This document shows, piece after piece, positions 25,458 to 36,705 of a stretch of 64,000 nucleotides of DNA. Location of the stretch: contig NW_027018114.1 in assembly GCF_032854445.1 (NCBI RefSeq), positions 1-64,000 on the forward strand, written 5' to 3'. Both the position numbers and the translations under genes were made by a program. A model generated the notes under the pieces. The model ran no database searches. It had not been told where the DNA came from and saw only the letters and a program-made list of their open reading frames with translations. The first letter of the stretch is position 1, and each line of letters opens with the position of its first letter. This stretch comes from Liolophura sinensis. Taxonomy: Eukaryota; Mollusca; Polyplacophora; Chitonida; Chitonidae.

Positions 25458-26251
25458 TACCGAAGGGCACATAACTTATAATGAAAAGTTGAATATAGTA
25501 ATGACCAGTCGCGATTGTACATAGTTAATGTAGCCGATTTCAATTAGAAAAAATACCAGGCAAAAATCCAAAAGTGGAAAAACTGTTCCAATGCTGCTGG
25601 TAAGAGGCTAATCCGACGTATTTTTTGACGAGAAATCGAATAGTGCAAACCGCGTTGCTCTCCGACCAATACTTTTGGCTGTAGCCACAAATGAATAATC
25701 ATTGATGTCAAGATCACGTGCCCAGCAACGGCTCTTACTCCATGGAAACCAAGGAAATTTGCAATTTTTCAACAGCTGGAGATGCCTGGCCCAATTGCGC
25801 ATCTTTTGGCACCTTATTGATGTGGGTCAGTGTTCAATTGTACTTTTTACAGCGGACTGTATCAAGTACCTTGTGTTTTTTTTATATACAAATGGTGTGG
25901 TTTTTCTACATGTAGATAAAGACATTGAGTTTGTCTTCGACTTAGAAGTAAGACATTTGCTGGGTGAGTTAAATGGGCTTGGCCCAAAGATTTGACGTCG
26001 TCTGGGCTACCGAAGGGCACATAACTTATAATGAAAAGTTGAATATAGTAATGACCAGTCGCGATTGTACATAGTTAATGTAGCCGATTTCAATTAGAAA
26101 AAATACCAGGCAAAAATCCAAAAGTAAAAAAACTGTTCCAATGCTGCTGGTAAGAGGCTAATCCGACGTATTTTTTGACGAGAAATCGAATGGTGCAAAC
26201 CGCGTTGCTCTCCGACCAATACTTTTGGCTGTAGCCACAAATGAATAATCA

Positions 26252-27352
26252 TTGATGTCAAGATCACGTGGCCAGCAACGGCTCTTACTCCATGGAAACC
26301 AAGGAAATTTGCAATTTTTCAACAGCTGGAGATGCCTGGCCCAATTGCGCATCTTTTGGCACCTTATTGATGTGGGTCAGTGTTCAATTGTACTTTTTAC
26401 AGCAGACTGTATCAAGTACCTTGTGTTTTTTTTATATACAAATGGTGTGGTTTTTCTACATGTAGATAAAGACATTCAGTTTGTCTTCGACTTAGAAATA
26501 AGACATTTGCTGGGTGAGTTAAATGGGCTTGGCCCAAAGATTTGACGTCGTCTGGGCTACCGAAGGGCACATAACTTATAATGAAAAGTTGAATATAGTA
26601 ATGACCAGTCGCGATTGTACATAGTTAATGTAGCCGATTTCAATTAGCAAAAAGACCAGGCAAAAATCCAAAAGTGGAAAAACTGTTCCAATGCTGCTGG
26701 TAAGAGGCTAATCCGACGTATTTTTTGACGAGAAATCGAATGGTGCAAACCACGTTGCTCTCCGACCAATACTTTTGGCTGTAGCCACAAATGAATAATC
26801 ATTGATGTCAAGATCACGTGCCCAAGCAACGGCTCTTACTCCATGGAAACCAAGGAAATTTGCAATTTTTCAACAGCTGGAGATGCCTGGCCCAATTGCG
26901 CATCTTTTGGCACCTTATTGATGTGGGTCAGTGTTCAATTGTACTTTTTTACAGCAGACTGTATCATGTACCTTGTGTTTTTTTATGTACAAATGGTGTG
27001 GTTTTTCTATATGTAAATAAAGACATTGAGATTGTCTTCGACTTAGAAGTAAGACATTTGCTGGGTGAGTTAAATGGGCTTGGCCCAAAGATTTGACGTC
27101 GTCTGGGCTACCGAAGGGCACATAACTTATAATGAAAAGTTGAATATAGTAATGACCAGTCGCGATTGTACATAGTTAATGTAGCCGATTTCAATTAGCA
27201 AAAAGACCAGGCAAAAATCCAAAAGTGGAAAAACTGTTCCAATGCTGCTGGTAAGAGGCTAATCCGACGTATTTTTAGACGAGAAATCGAATGGTGCAAA
27301 CCGCGTTGCTCTCCGACCAATACTTTTGGCTGTAGCCACAAATGAATAATCA
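26252..27352. repeat. Duplicated I-J pair (monomers 48-49)
   Basis: Monomers start at 26252 and 26802, exactly 2201 bp after the I and J of the preceding block, with the same rare marks (ACATTCAGTTTG, GAAATAAGAC, GCCCAAGCAAC, GTAAATAAAG). The second I lacks the ACCACGG substitution of the first. The J copy ends with the ATTTTTAGACG tail that normally follows type X, so the exchange that ended the duplication lies within this monomer. Confidence 0.86.
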
Positions 27353-27902
27353 TTGATGTCAAGATCACGTGCCCAGCAACGGCTCTTACTCCATGGAAAC
27401 CAAGGAAATTTGCGATTTTTCAACAGCTGGAGATGCCTGGCCCAATTGCGCATCTTTTGGCACCTTATTGATGTGGGTCAGTGTTCAATTGTACTTTTTT
27501 ACAGCAGACTGTATCATGTACCTTGTGTTTTTTTATGTACAAATGGTGTGGTTTTTCTATATGTAGATAAAGACATTGAGATTGTCTTCGACTTAGAAGT
27601 AAGACATTTGCTGGGTGAGTTAAATGGGCTTGGCCCAAAGATTTGACGTCGTCTGGGCTACCGAAGGGCACATAACTTATAATGAAAAGTTGAATATAGT
27701 AATGACCAGTCGCGATTGTACATAGTTAATGTAGCCGATTTCAATTAGAAAAAATACCAGGCAAAAATCCAAAAGTGGAAAAACTGTTCCAATGCTGCTG
27801 GTAAGAGGCTAATCCGACGTATTTTTTGACGAGAAATCGAATGGTGCAAACCGCGTTGCTCTCCGACCAATACTTTTGGCTGTAGCCACAAATGAATAAT
27901 CA
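27353..27902. repeat. Type M satellite monomer (monomer 50)
   Basis: A full V-type monomer: six T, then ACAGCAGACTG, CATG, seven T, ATGTAC, CTATATG and GAGATTG. It is preceded by ATTTTTAGACG and followed by type N, as is the monomer at 4786. A private A-to-G change gives TTTGCGATTTT near 27413. Confidence 0.85.
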
Positions 27903-30655
27903 TTGATGTCAAGATCACGTGCCCAGCAACGGCTCTTACTCCATGGAAACCAAGGAAATTTGCAATTTTTCAACAGCTGGAGATGCCTGGCCCAATTGCG
28001 CATCTTTTGGCACCTTATTGATGTGGGTCAGTGTTCAATTGTACTTTTTACAGCGGACTGTATCAAGTACCTTGTGTTTTTTTTATATACAAATGGTGTG
28101 GTTTTTCTACATGTAGATAAAGACATTGAGTTTGTCTTCGACTTAGAAGTAAGACATTTGCTGGGTGAGTTAAATGGGCTTGGCCCAAAAATTTGACGTC
28201 GTCTGGGCTACCGAAGGGCACATAACTTATAATGAAAAGTTGAATATAGTAATGACCAGTCGCGATTGTACATAGTTAATGTAGCCGATTTTAATTAGAA
28301 AAAAATACCAGGCAAAAATCCAAAAGTGGAAAAACTGTTCCAATGCTGCTGGTAAGAGGCTAATCCGACGTATATTTTGACGAGAAATCGAATGGTGCAA
28401 ACCGCGCTGCTCTTCGACCAATACTTTTGGCTGTAGCCACAAATGAATAATCATTGATGTCAAGATCACGTGCCCAGCAACGGCTCTTACTCCATGGAAA
28501 CCAAGGAAATTTGCAATTTTTCAACAGCTGGAGATGCCTGGCCCAATTGCGCATCTTTTGGCACCTTATTGATGTGGGTCAGTGTTCAATTGTACTTTTT
28601 TACAGCAGACTGTATCATGTACCTTGTGTTTTTTTATGTACAAATGGTGTGGTTTTTCTACATGTAGATAAAGACATTGAGTTTGTCTTCGACTTAGAAG
28701 TAAGACATTTGCTGGGTGAGTTAAATGGGCTTGGCCCAAAGATTTGACGTTGTCTGGGCTACCGAAGGGCACATAACTTATAATGAAAAGTTGAATATAG
28801 TAATGACCAGTCGCGATTGTACATAGTTAATGTAGCCGATTTCAATTAGAAAAAATACCAGGCAAAAATCCAAAAGTGGAAAAACTGTTCCAATGCTGCT
28901 GGTAAGAGGCTAATCCGACGTATATTTTGACGAGAAACCGAATGGTGCAAACCGCGTTGCTCTCCGACCAATAGTTTTGGCTGTAGCCACAAATGAATAA
29001 TCATTGATGTCAAGATCACGTGCCCAGCAACGGCTCTTACTCCATGGAAACCAAGGAAATTTGCAATTTTTCAACAGCTGGAGATGCCTGGCCTAATTGC
29101 GCATCTTTTGGCACCTTATTGATGTGGGTCAGTGTTCAATTGTACTTTTTACAGCGGACTGTATCAAGTACCTTGTGTTTTTTTTATATACAAATGGTGT
29201 GGTTTTTCTATATGTAGATAAAGACATTGAGTTTGTCTTCGACTTAGAAGTAAGACATTTGCTGGGTGAGTTAAATGGGCTTGGCCCAAAGATTTGACGT
29301 CGTCTGGGCTACCGAAGGGCACATAACTTATAATGAAAAGTTGAATATAGTAATGACCAGTCGCGATTGTACATAGTTAATGTAGCCGATTTCAATTAGA
29401 AAAAATACCAGGCAAAAATCCAAAAGTGGAAAAACTGTTCCAATGCTGCTGGTAAGAGGCTAATCCGACGTATTTTTTGACGAGAAATCGAATGGTGCAA
29501 ACCGCGTTGCTCTCCGACCAATACTTTTGGCTGTAGCCACAAATGAATAATCATTGATGTCAAGATCACGTGCCCAGCAACGGCTCTTACTCCATGGAAA
29601 CCAAGGAAATTTGCAATTTTTCAACACCTGGAGATGCCTGGCCCAATTGCGCATCTTTTGGCACCTTATTGATGTGGGTCAGTGTTCAATTGTACTTTTT
29701 ACAGCGGACTGTATCAAGTACCTTGTGTTTTTTTTTATATACAAATGGTGTGGTTTTTCTACATGTAGATAAAGACATTGAGTTTGTCTTCGACTTAGAA
29801 GTAAGACATTTGCTGGGTGAGTTAAATGGGCTTGGCCCAAAGATTTGACGTCGTCTGGGCTACCGAAGGGCACATAACTTATAATGAAAAGTTGAATATA
29901 GTAATGACCAGTCGCGATTGTACATAGTTAATGTAGCCGATTTTAATTAGAAAAAAATACCAGGCAAAAATCCAAAAGTGGAAAAACTGTTCCAATGCTG
30001 CTGGTAAGAGGCTAATCCGACGTATATTTTGACGAGAAATCGAATGGTGCAAACCGCGCTGCTCTCCGACCAATACTTTTGGCTGTAGCCACAAATGAAT
30101 AATCATTGATGTCAAGATCACGTGCCCAGCAACGGCTCTTACTCCATGGAAACCAAGGAAATTTGCAATTTTTCAACAGCTGGAGATGCCTGGCCTAATT
30201 GCGCATCTTTTGGCACCTTATTGATGTGGGTCAGTGTTCAATTGTACTTTTTACAGCGGACTGTATCAAGTACCTTGTGTTTTTTTTATATACAAATGGT
30301 GTGGTTTTTCTACATGTAGATAAAGACATTGAGTTTGTCTTCGACTTAGAAGTAAGACATTTGCTGGGTGAGTTAAATGGGCTTGGCCCAAAGATTTGAC
30401 GTCGTCTGGGCTACCGAAGGGCACATAACTTATAATGAAAAGTTGAATATAGTAATGACCAGTCGCGATTGTACATAGTTAATGTAGCCGATTTCAATTA
30501 GAAAAAATACCAGGCAAAAATCCAAAAGTGGAAAAACTGTTCCAATGCTGCTGGTAAGAGGCTAATCCGACGTATTTTTTGACGAGAAATCGAATGGTGC
30601 AAACCGCGTTGCTCTCCGACCAATACTTTTGGCTGTAGCCACAAATGAATAATCA
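27903..30655. repeat. N-O-P-Q-R 5-mer, copy 1 (monomers 51-55)
   Basis: Monomers start at 27903, 28454, 29004, 29554 and 30106. N has CCCAAAAATTTG near 28190. O has GACGTTGTC near 28745. P has GCCTAATTG and CTATATG. Q has CAACACCTGG and a nine-T second run. R has GCCTAATTG. The R tail leads into a second N where the canonical order expects A, which marks the junction of a tandem duplication of this block. Confidence 0.9.
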
Positions 30656-33407
30656 TTGATGTCAAGATCACGTGCCCAGCAACGGCTCTTACTCCATGGA
30701 AACCAAGGAAATTTGCAATTTTTCAACAGCTGGAGATGCCTGGCCCAATTGCGCATCTTTTGGCACCTTATTGATGTGGGTCAGTGTTCAATTGTACTTT
30801 TTACAGCGGACTGTATCAAGTACCTTGTGTTTTTTTTATATACAAATGGTGTGGTTTTTCTACATGTAGATAAAGACATTGAGTTTGTCTTCGACTTAGA
30901 AGTAAGACATTTGCTGGGTGAGTTAAATGGGCTTGGCCCAAAAATTTGACGTCGTCTGGGCTACCGAAGGGCACATAACTTATAATGAAAAGTTGAATAT
31001 AGTAATGACCAGTCGCGATTGTACATAGTTAATGTAGCCGATTTTAATTAGAAAAAAATACCAGGCAAAAATCCAAAAGTGGAAAAACTGTTCCAATGCT
31101 GCTGGTAAGAGGCTAATCCGACGTATATTTTGACGAGAAATCGAATGGTGCAAACCGCGCTGCTCTTCGACCAATACTTTTGGCTGTAGCCACAAATGAA
31201 TAATCATTGATGTCAAGATCACGTGCCCAGCAACGGCTCTTACTCCATGGAAACCAAGGAAATTTGCAATTTTTCAACAGCTGGAGATGCCTGGCCCAAT
31301 TGCGCATCTTTTGGCACCTTATTGATGTGGGTCAGTGTTCAATTGTACTTTTTTACAGCAGACTGTATCATGTACCTTGTGTTTTTTTATGTACAAATGG
31401 TGTGGTTTTTCTACATGTAGATAAAGACATTGAGTTTGTCTTCGACTTAGAAGTAAGACATTTGCTGGGTGAGTTAAATGGGCTTGGCCCAAAGATTTGA
31501 CGTCGTCTGGGCTACCGAAGGGCACATAACTTATAATGAAAAGTTGAATATAGTAATGACCAGTCGCGATTGTACATAGTTAATGTAGCCGATTTCAATT
31601 AGAAAAAATACCAGGCAAAAATCCAAAAGTGGAAAAACTGTTCCAATGCTGCTGGTAAGAGGCTAATCCGACGTATATTTTGACGAGAAATCGAATGGTG
31701 CAAACCGCGTTGCTCTCCGACCAATAGTTTTGGCTGTAGCCACAAATGAATAATCATTGATGTCAAGATCACGTGCCCAGCAACGGCTCTTACTCCATGG
31801 AAACCAAGGAAATTTGCAATTTTTCAACAGCTGGAGATGCCTGGCCTAATTGCGCATCTTTTGGCACCTTATTGATGTGGGTCAGTGTTCAATTGTACTT
31901 TTTACAGCGGACTGTATCAAGTACCTTGTGTTTTTTTTATATACAAATGGTGTGGTTTTTCTATATGTAGATAAAGACATTGAGTTTGTCTTCGACTTAG
32001 AAGTAAGACATTTGCTGGGTGAGTTAAATGGGCTTGGCCCAAAGATTTGACGTCGTCTGGGCTACCGAAGGGCACATAACTTATAATGAAAAGTTGAATA
32101 TAGTAATGACCAGTCGCGATTGTACATAGTTAATGTAGCCGATTTCAATTAGAAAAAATACCAGGCAAAAATCCAAAAGTGGAAAAACTGTTCCAATGCT
32201 GCTGGTAAGAGGCTAATCCGACGTATTTTTTGACGAGAAATCGAATGGTGCAAACCGCGTTGCTCTCCGACCAATACTTTTGGCTGTAGCCACAAATGAA
32301 TAATCATTGATGTCAAGATCACGTGCCCAGCAACGGCTCTTACTCCATGGAAACCAAGGAAATTTGCAATTTTTCAACACCTGGAGATGCCTGGCCCAAT
32401 TGCGCATCTTTTGGCACCTTATTGATGTGGGTCAGTGTTCAATTGTACTTTTTACAGCGGACTGTATCAAGTACCTTGTGTTTTTTTTATATACAAATGG
32501 TGTGGTTTTTCTACATGTAGATAAAGACATTGAGTTTGTCTTCGACTTAGAAGTAAGACATTTGCTGGGTGAGTTAAATGGGCTTGGCCCAAAGATTTGA
32601 CGTCGTCTGGGCTACCGAAGGGCACATAACTTATAATGAAAAGTTGAATATAGTAATGACCAGTCGCGATTGTACATAGTTAATGTAGCCGATTTTAATT
32701 AGAAAAAAATACCAGGCAAAAATCCAAAAGTGGAAAAACTGTTCCAATGCTGCTGGTAAGAGGCTAATCCGACGTATATTTTGACGAGAAATCGAATGGT
32801 GCAAACCGCGCTGCTCTCCGACCAATACTTTTGGCTGTAGCCACAAATGAATAATCATTGATGTCAAGATCACGTGCCCAGCAACGGCTCTTACTCCATG
32901 GAAACCAAGGAAATTTGCAATTTTTCAACAGCTGGAGATGCCTGGCCTAATTGCGCATCTTTTGGCACCTTATTGATGTGGGTCAGTGTTCAATTGTACT
33001 TTTTACAGCGGACTGTATCAAGTACCTTGTGTTTTTTTTATATACAAATGGTGTGGTTTTTCTACATGTAGATAAAGACATTGAGTTTGTCTTCGACTTA
33101 GAAGTAAGACATTTGCTGGGTGAGTTAAATGGGCTTGGCCCAAAGATTTGACGTCGTCTGGGCTACCGAAGGGCACATAACTTATAATGAAAAGTTGAAT
33201 ATAGTAATGACCAGTCGCGATTGTACATAGTTAATGTAGCCGATTTCAATTAGCAAAAAGACCAGGTAAAAATCCAAAAGTGGAAAAACTGTTCCAATGC
33301 TGCTGGTAAGAGGCTAATCCGACGTATCTTTTGACGAGAAATCGAATGGTGCAAACCGCGTTGCTCTCCGACCAATACTTTTGGCTGTAGCCACAAATGA
33401 ATAATCA
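30656..33407. repeat. N-O-P-Q-R 5-mer, copy 2 (monomers 56-60)
   Basis: Monomers start at 30656, 31207, 31757, 32307 and 32858, each 2752-2753 bp after its partner in copy 1. The differences I noticed are GACGTCGTC for GACGTTGTC in O, AAATCG for AAACCG in the P tail, and eight T in place of nine in Q. The copies are thus about 99.9% identical, so the duplication is recent. The R tail here carries GGTAAAAATCC and GTATCTTTTGA and leads normally into A. Confidence 0.9.
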
Positions 33408-36400
33408 TTGATGTCAAGATCACGTGCCCAGCAACGGCTCTTACTCCATGGAAACCAAGGAAATTTGCAATTTTTCAACAGCTGGAGATGCCTGGCCCAA
33501 TTGCGCATCTTTTGGCACCTTATTGATGTGGGTCAGTGTTCAATTGTACTTTTTACAGCGGACTGTATCAAGTACCTTGTGTTTTTTTTATATACAAATG
33601 GTGTGGTTTTTCTACATGTAGATAAAGACATTGAGTTTGTCTTCGACTTAGAAGTAAGACATTTGCTGGGTGAGTTAAATGGGCTTGGCCCAAAGATTTG
33701 ACGTCGTCTGGGCTACCGAAGGGCACATAACTTATAATGAAAAGTTAAATATAGTAATGACCAGTCGCGATTGTACATAGTTAATGTAGCCGATTTCAAT
33801 TCGCAAAAAGACCTGGCAAAAATCCAAAAGTGGAAAAACTGTTCCAATGCTGCTGGTAAGAGGCTAATCCGACGTATTTTTTGACGAGAAATCGAATGGT
33901 GCAAACCGCGTTGCTCTCCGACCAATACTTTTGGCTGTAGCCACAAATAAAAAATCATTGATGTCAAGATCACGTGCCCAGCAACTGCTCTTACTCCATG
34001 GAAACCAAGGAAATTTGCAATTTTTCAACAGCTGGAGATGCCTGGCCTAATTGCGCATCTTTTGGCACCTTATTTATGTGGGTCAGTGTTCAATTGTACT
34101 TTTTACAGCAGACTGTATCAAGTACCTTGTGTTTTTTTTATATACAAATGGTGTGGTTTTTCTACATGTAGATAAAGACATTGAGTTTGTCTTCGACTTA
34201 GAAGTAAGACAACTGCTGGGTGAGTTAAATGGGCTTGGCCCAAAGATTTGACGTCGTCTGGGCTACCGAAGGGCACATAACTTATAATGAAAAGTTGAAT
34301 ATAGTAATGACCAGTCGCGATTGTACATAGTTAATGTAGCCGATTTCAATTAGCAAAAAGACCAGGCAAAAATCCAAAAGTGGAAAAACTGTTCCAATGC
34401 TGCTGGTAAGAGGCTAATCCGACGTATTTTTTGACGAGAAATCGAATGGTGCAAACCACGTTGCTCTCCGACCAATACTTTTGGCTGTAGCCACAAATGA
34501 ATAATCATTGATGTCAAGATCACGTGCCCAGCAACGGCTCTTACTCCATGGAAACCAAGGAAATTTGCAATTTTTCAACAGCTAGAGATGCCTGGCCCAA
34601 TTGCGCATCTTTTGGCACCTTATTGATGTGGGTAAGTGTTCAATTGTACTTTTTTACAGCAGACTGTATCATGTACCTTGTGTTTTTTTATGTACAAATG
34701 GTGTGGTTTTTCTATATGTAGATAAAGACATTGAGATTGTCTTCGACTTAGAAGTAAGACATTTGCTGGGTGAGTTAAATGGGCTTGGCCCAAAGATTTG
34801 ACGTCGTCTGGGCTACCGAAGGGCACATAACTTATAATGAAAAGTTGAATATAGTAATGACCAGTCGCGATTGTACATAGTTAATGTAGCCGATTTCAAT
34901 TAGAAAAAATACCAGGCAAAAATCCAAAAGTGGAAAAACTGTTCCAATGCTGCTGGTAAGAGGCTAATCCGACGTATATTTTGACGAGAAATCGAATGGT
35001 GCAAACCGCGTTGCTCTCCGACCAATACTTTTGGCTGTAGCCACAAATGAATAATCATTGATGTCAAGATCACGTGCCCAGCAACGGCTCTTACTCCATG
35101 GAAACCAAGGAAATTTGCAATTTTTCAACAGCTAGAGATGCCTGGCCCAATTGCGCATCTTTTGGCACCTTATTGATGTGGGTCAGTGTTCAATTGTACT
35201 TTTTTACAGCAGACTGTATCATGTACCTTGTGTTTTTTTATGTACAAATGGTGTGGTTTTTCTATATGTAGATAAAGACATTGAGATTGTCTTCGACTTA
35301 GAAGTAAGACATTTGCTGGGTGAGTTAAATGGGCTTGGCCCAAAGATTTGACGTCGTCTGGGCTACCGAAGGGCACATAACTTATAATGAAAAGTTGAAT
35401 ATAGTAATGACCAGTCGCGATTGTACATAGTTAATGTAGCCGATTTCAATTAGAAAAAATACCAGGCAAAAATCCAAAAGTGGAAAAACTGTTCCAATGC
35501 TGCTGGTAAGAGGCTAATCCGACGTATATTTTGACGAGAAATCGAATGGTGCAAACCGCGTTGCTCTCCGACCAATACTTTTGGCTGTAGCCACAAATGA
35601 ATAATCATTGATGTCAAGATCACGTGCCCAGCAACGGCTCTTACTCCATGGAAACCAAGGAAATTTGCAATTTTTCAACAGCTGGAGATGCCTGGCCCAA
35701 TTGCGCATCTTTTGGCACCTTATTGATGTGGGTCAGTGTTCAATTGTACTTTTTACAGCGGACTGTATCAAGTACCTTGTGTTTTTTTATATACAAATGG
35801 TGTGGTTTTTCTACATGTAGATAAAGACATTGAGTTTGTCTTCGACTTAGAAGTAAGACATTTGCTGGGTGAGTTAAATGGGCTTGGCCCAAAGATTTGA
35901 CGTCGTCTGGGCTACCGAAGGGCACATAACTTATAATGAAAAGTTGAATATAGTAATGACCAGTCGCGATTGTACATAGTTAATGTAGCCGATTTCAATT
36001 AGAAAAAATACCAGGCAAAAATCCAAAAGTGGAAAAAGTGTTCCAATGCTGCTGGTAAGAGGCTAATCCGACGCATATTTTGACGAGAAATCGAATGGTG
36101 CAAACCGCGTTGCTCTCCGACCAATACTTTTGGCTGTAGCCACAAATGAATAATCATTGATGTCAAGATCACGTGCCCAGCAACGGCTCTTACTCCATGG
36201 AAACCAAGGAAATTTGCAATTTTTCAACAGCTGGAGATGCCTGGCCTAATTGCGCATCTTTTGGCACCTTATTGATGTGGGTCAGTGTTCAATTGTACTT
36301 TTTTACAGCAGACTGTATCAAGTACCTTGTGTTTTTTTTATATACAAATGGTGTGGTTTTTCTACATGTAGATAAAGACATTGAGTTTGTCTTCGACTTA

Positions 36401-36705
36401 GAAGTAAGACATTTGCTGGGTGAGTTAAATGGGCTTGGCCCAAAGATTTGACGTCGTCTGGGCTACCGAAGGGCACATAACTTATAATGAAAAGTTGAAT
36501 ATAGTAATGACCAGTCATTGTACATAGTTAATGTAGCCGATTTCAATTCGCAAAAAGACCAGGCAAAAATCCAAAAGTGGAAAAACTGTTCCAATGCTGC
36601 TGGTAAGAGGCTAATCCGACGTATTTTTTGACGAGAAATCGAATGGTGCAAACCGCGTTGCTCTCCGACCAATACTTTTGGGCTGTAGCCACAAATGAAT
36701 AATCA
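33408..36705. repeat. Satellite block: A-B-C plus three off-order monomers (61-66)
   Basis: Monomers start at 33408, 33958, 34508, 35058, 35608 and 36157. A, B and C are canonical; B (33958) follows the private AAATAAAAAATC. The fourth monomer has D's preceding tail and AGCTAGAG but a complete V segment and no GGTTGAG. The fifth combines five T with seven T in the two runs. The sixth has GCCTAATTG with six T and eight T. These three resemble the V-rich monomers at 51-55 kb more than any canonical type. The tail of the sixth has TTCGC and leads into E; a 3-bp deletion in it reads CCAGTCATTG near 36512. Confidence 0.72.

Larger units (their letters stand above)
25152..25701 (+). repeat. Reference monomer of the satellite (550 bp, K type)
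   Basis: This clean monomer is close to the majority sequence and serves as a map for all others. In order it holds: E-box-like CACGTG at the start; an NcoI-type CCATGG; an inverted repeat AGATGC/GCATCT (25230-25254); the variable R/V segment with two T runs (about 25290-25382); the 10-bp palindrome CTACATGTAG (25356-25365); a 24-nt quasi-palindrome bounded by TGTCTT and AAGACA (25382-25405); TGGGC-TTG-GCCCA (25424-25436) followed by another TGGGC (25453-25457); GACGTC; TCGCGA; and near the end the dyad TGGCT-GT-AGCCA (25676-25687). Its one clear private change is GAATAGTGC for GAATGGTGC near the 3' end, which it shares with one later monomer (see 40011-40560). No reading frame is maintained across the monomer. 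Confidence 0.9.
24051..26251. repeat. Satellite block: I-J-K-L (monomers 44-47)
   Basis: Monomers start at 24051, 24601, 25152 and 25702. I has GTGGCCAGC, ACATTCAGTTTG and GAAATAAGAC. J has GCCCAAGCAAC, a V segment and GTAAATAAAG in place of GTAGATAAAG. K follows a GTATCTTTTGA tail. L follows GAATAGTGC. The tail of L again carries AAAGTAAAAAAACTG, the mark that normally sits between H and I, so L here is joined to a second I. Confidence 0.85.

Noticed and set aside
25441-25486. Bacterial-type promoter (TTGACG and TATAAT)
   Set aside because: The two hexamers are about 29 bp apart, far from the usual 17, and the sequence is eukaryotic satellite DNA.
25620-25650. RNA polymerase III B box or tRNA-derived SINE origin (GAAATCGAATGG)
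   Set aside because: Only the central TCGA agrees with the GGTTCGANNCC consensus, no A box lies at the right distance, and no cloverleaf can be formed.
25152-25701. CENP-B box
   Set aside because: No match to the essential TTCG....A..CGGG pattern on either strand; the two TTCG occurrences lack the CGGG part.
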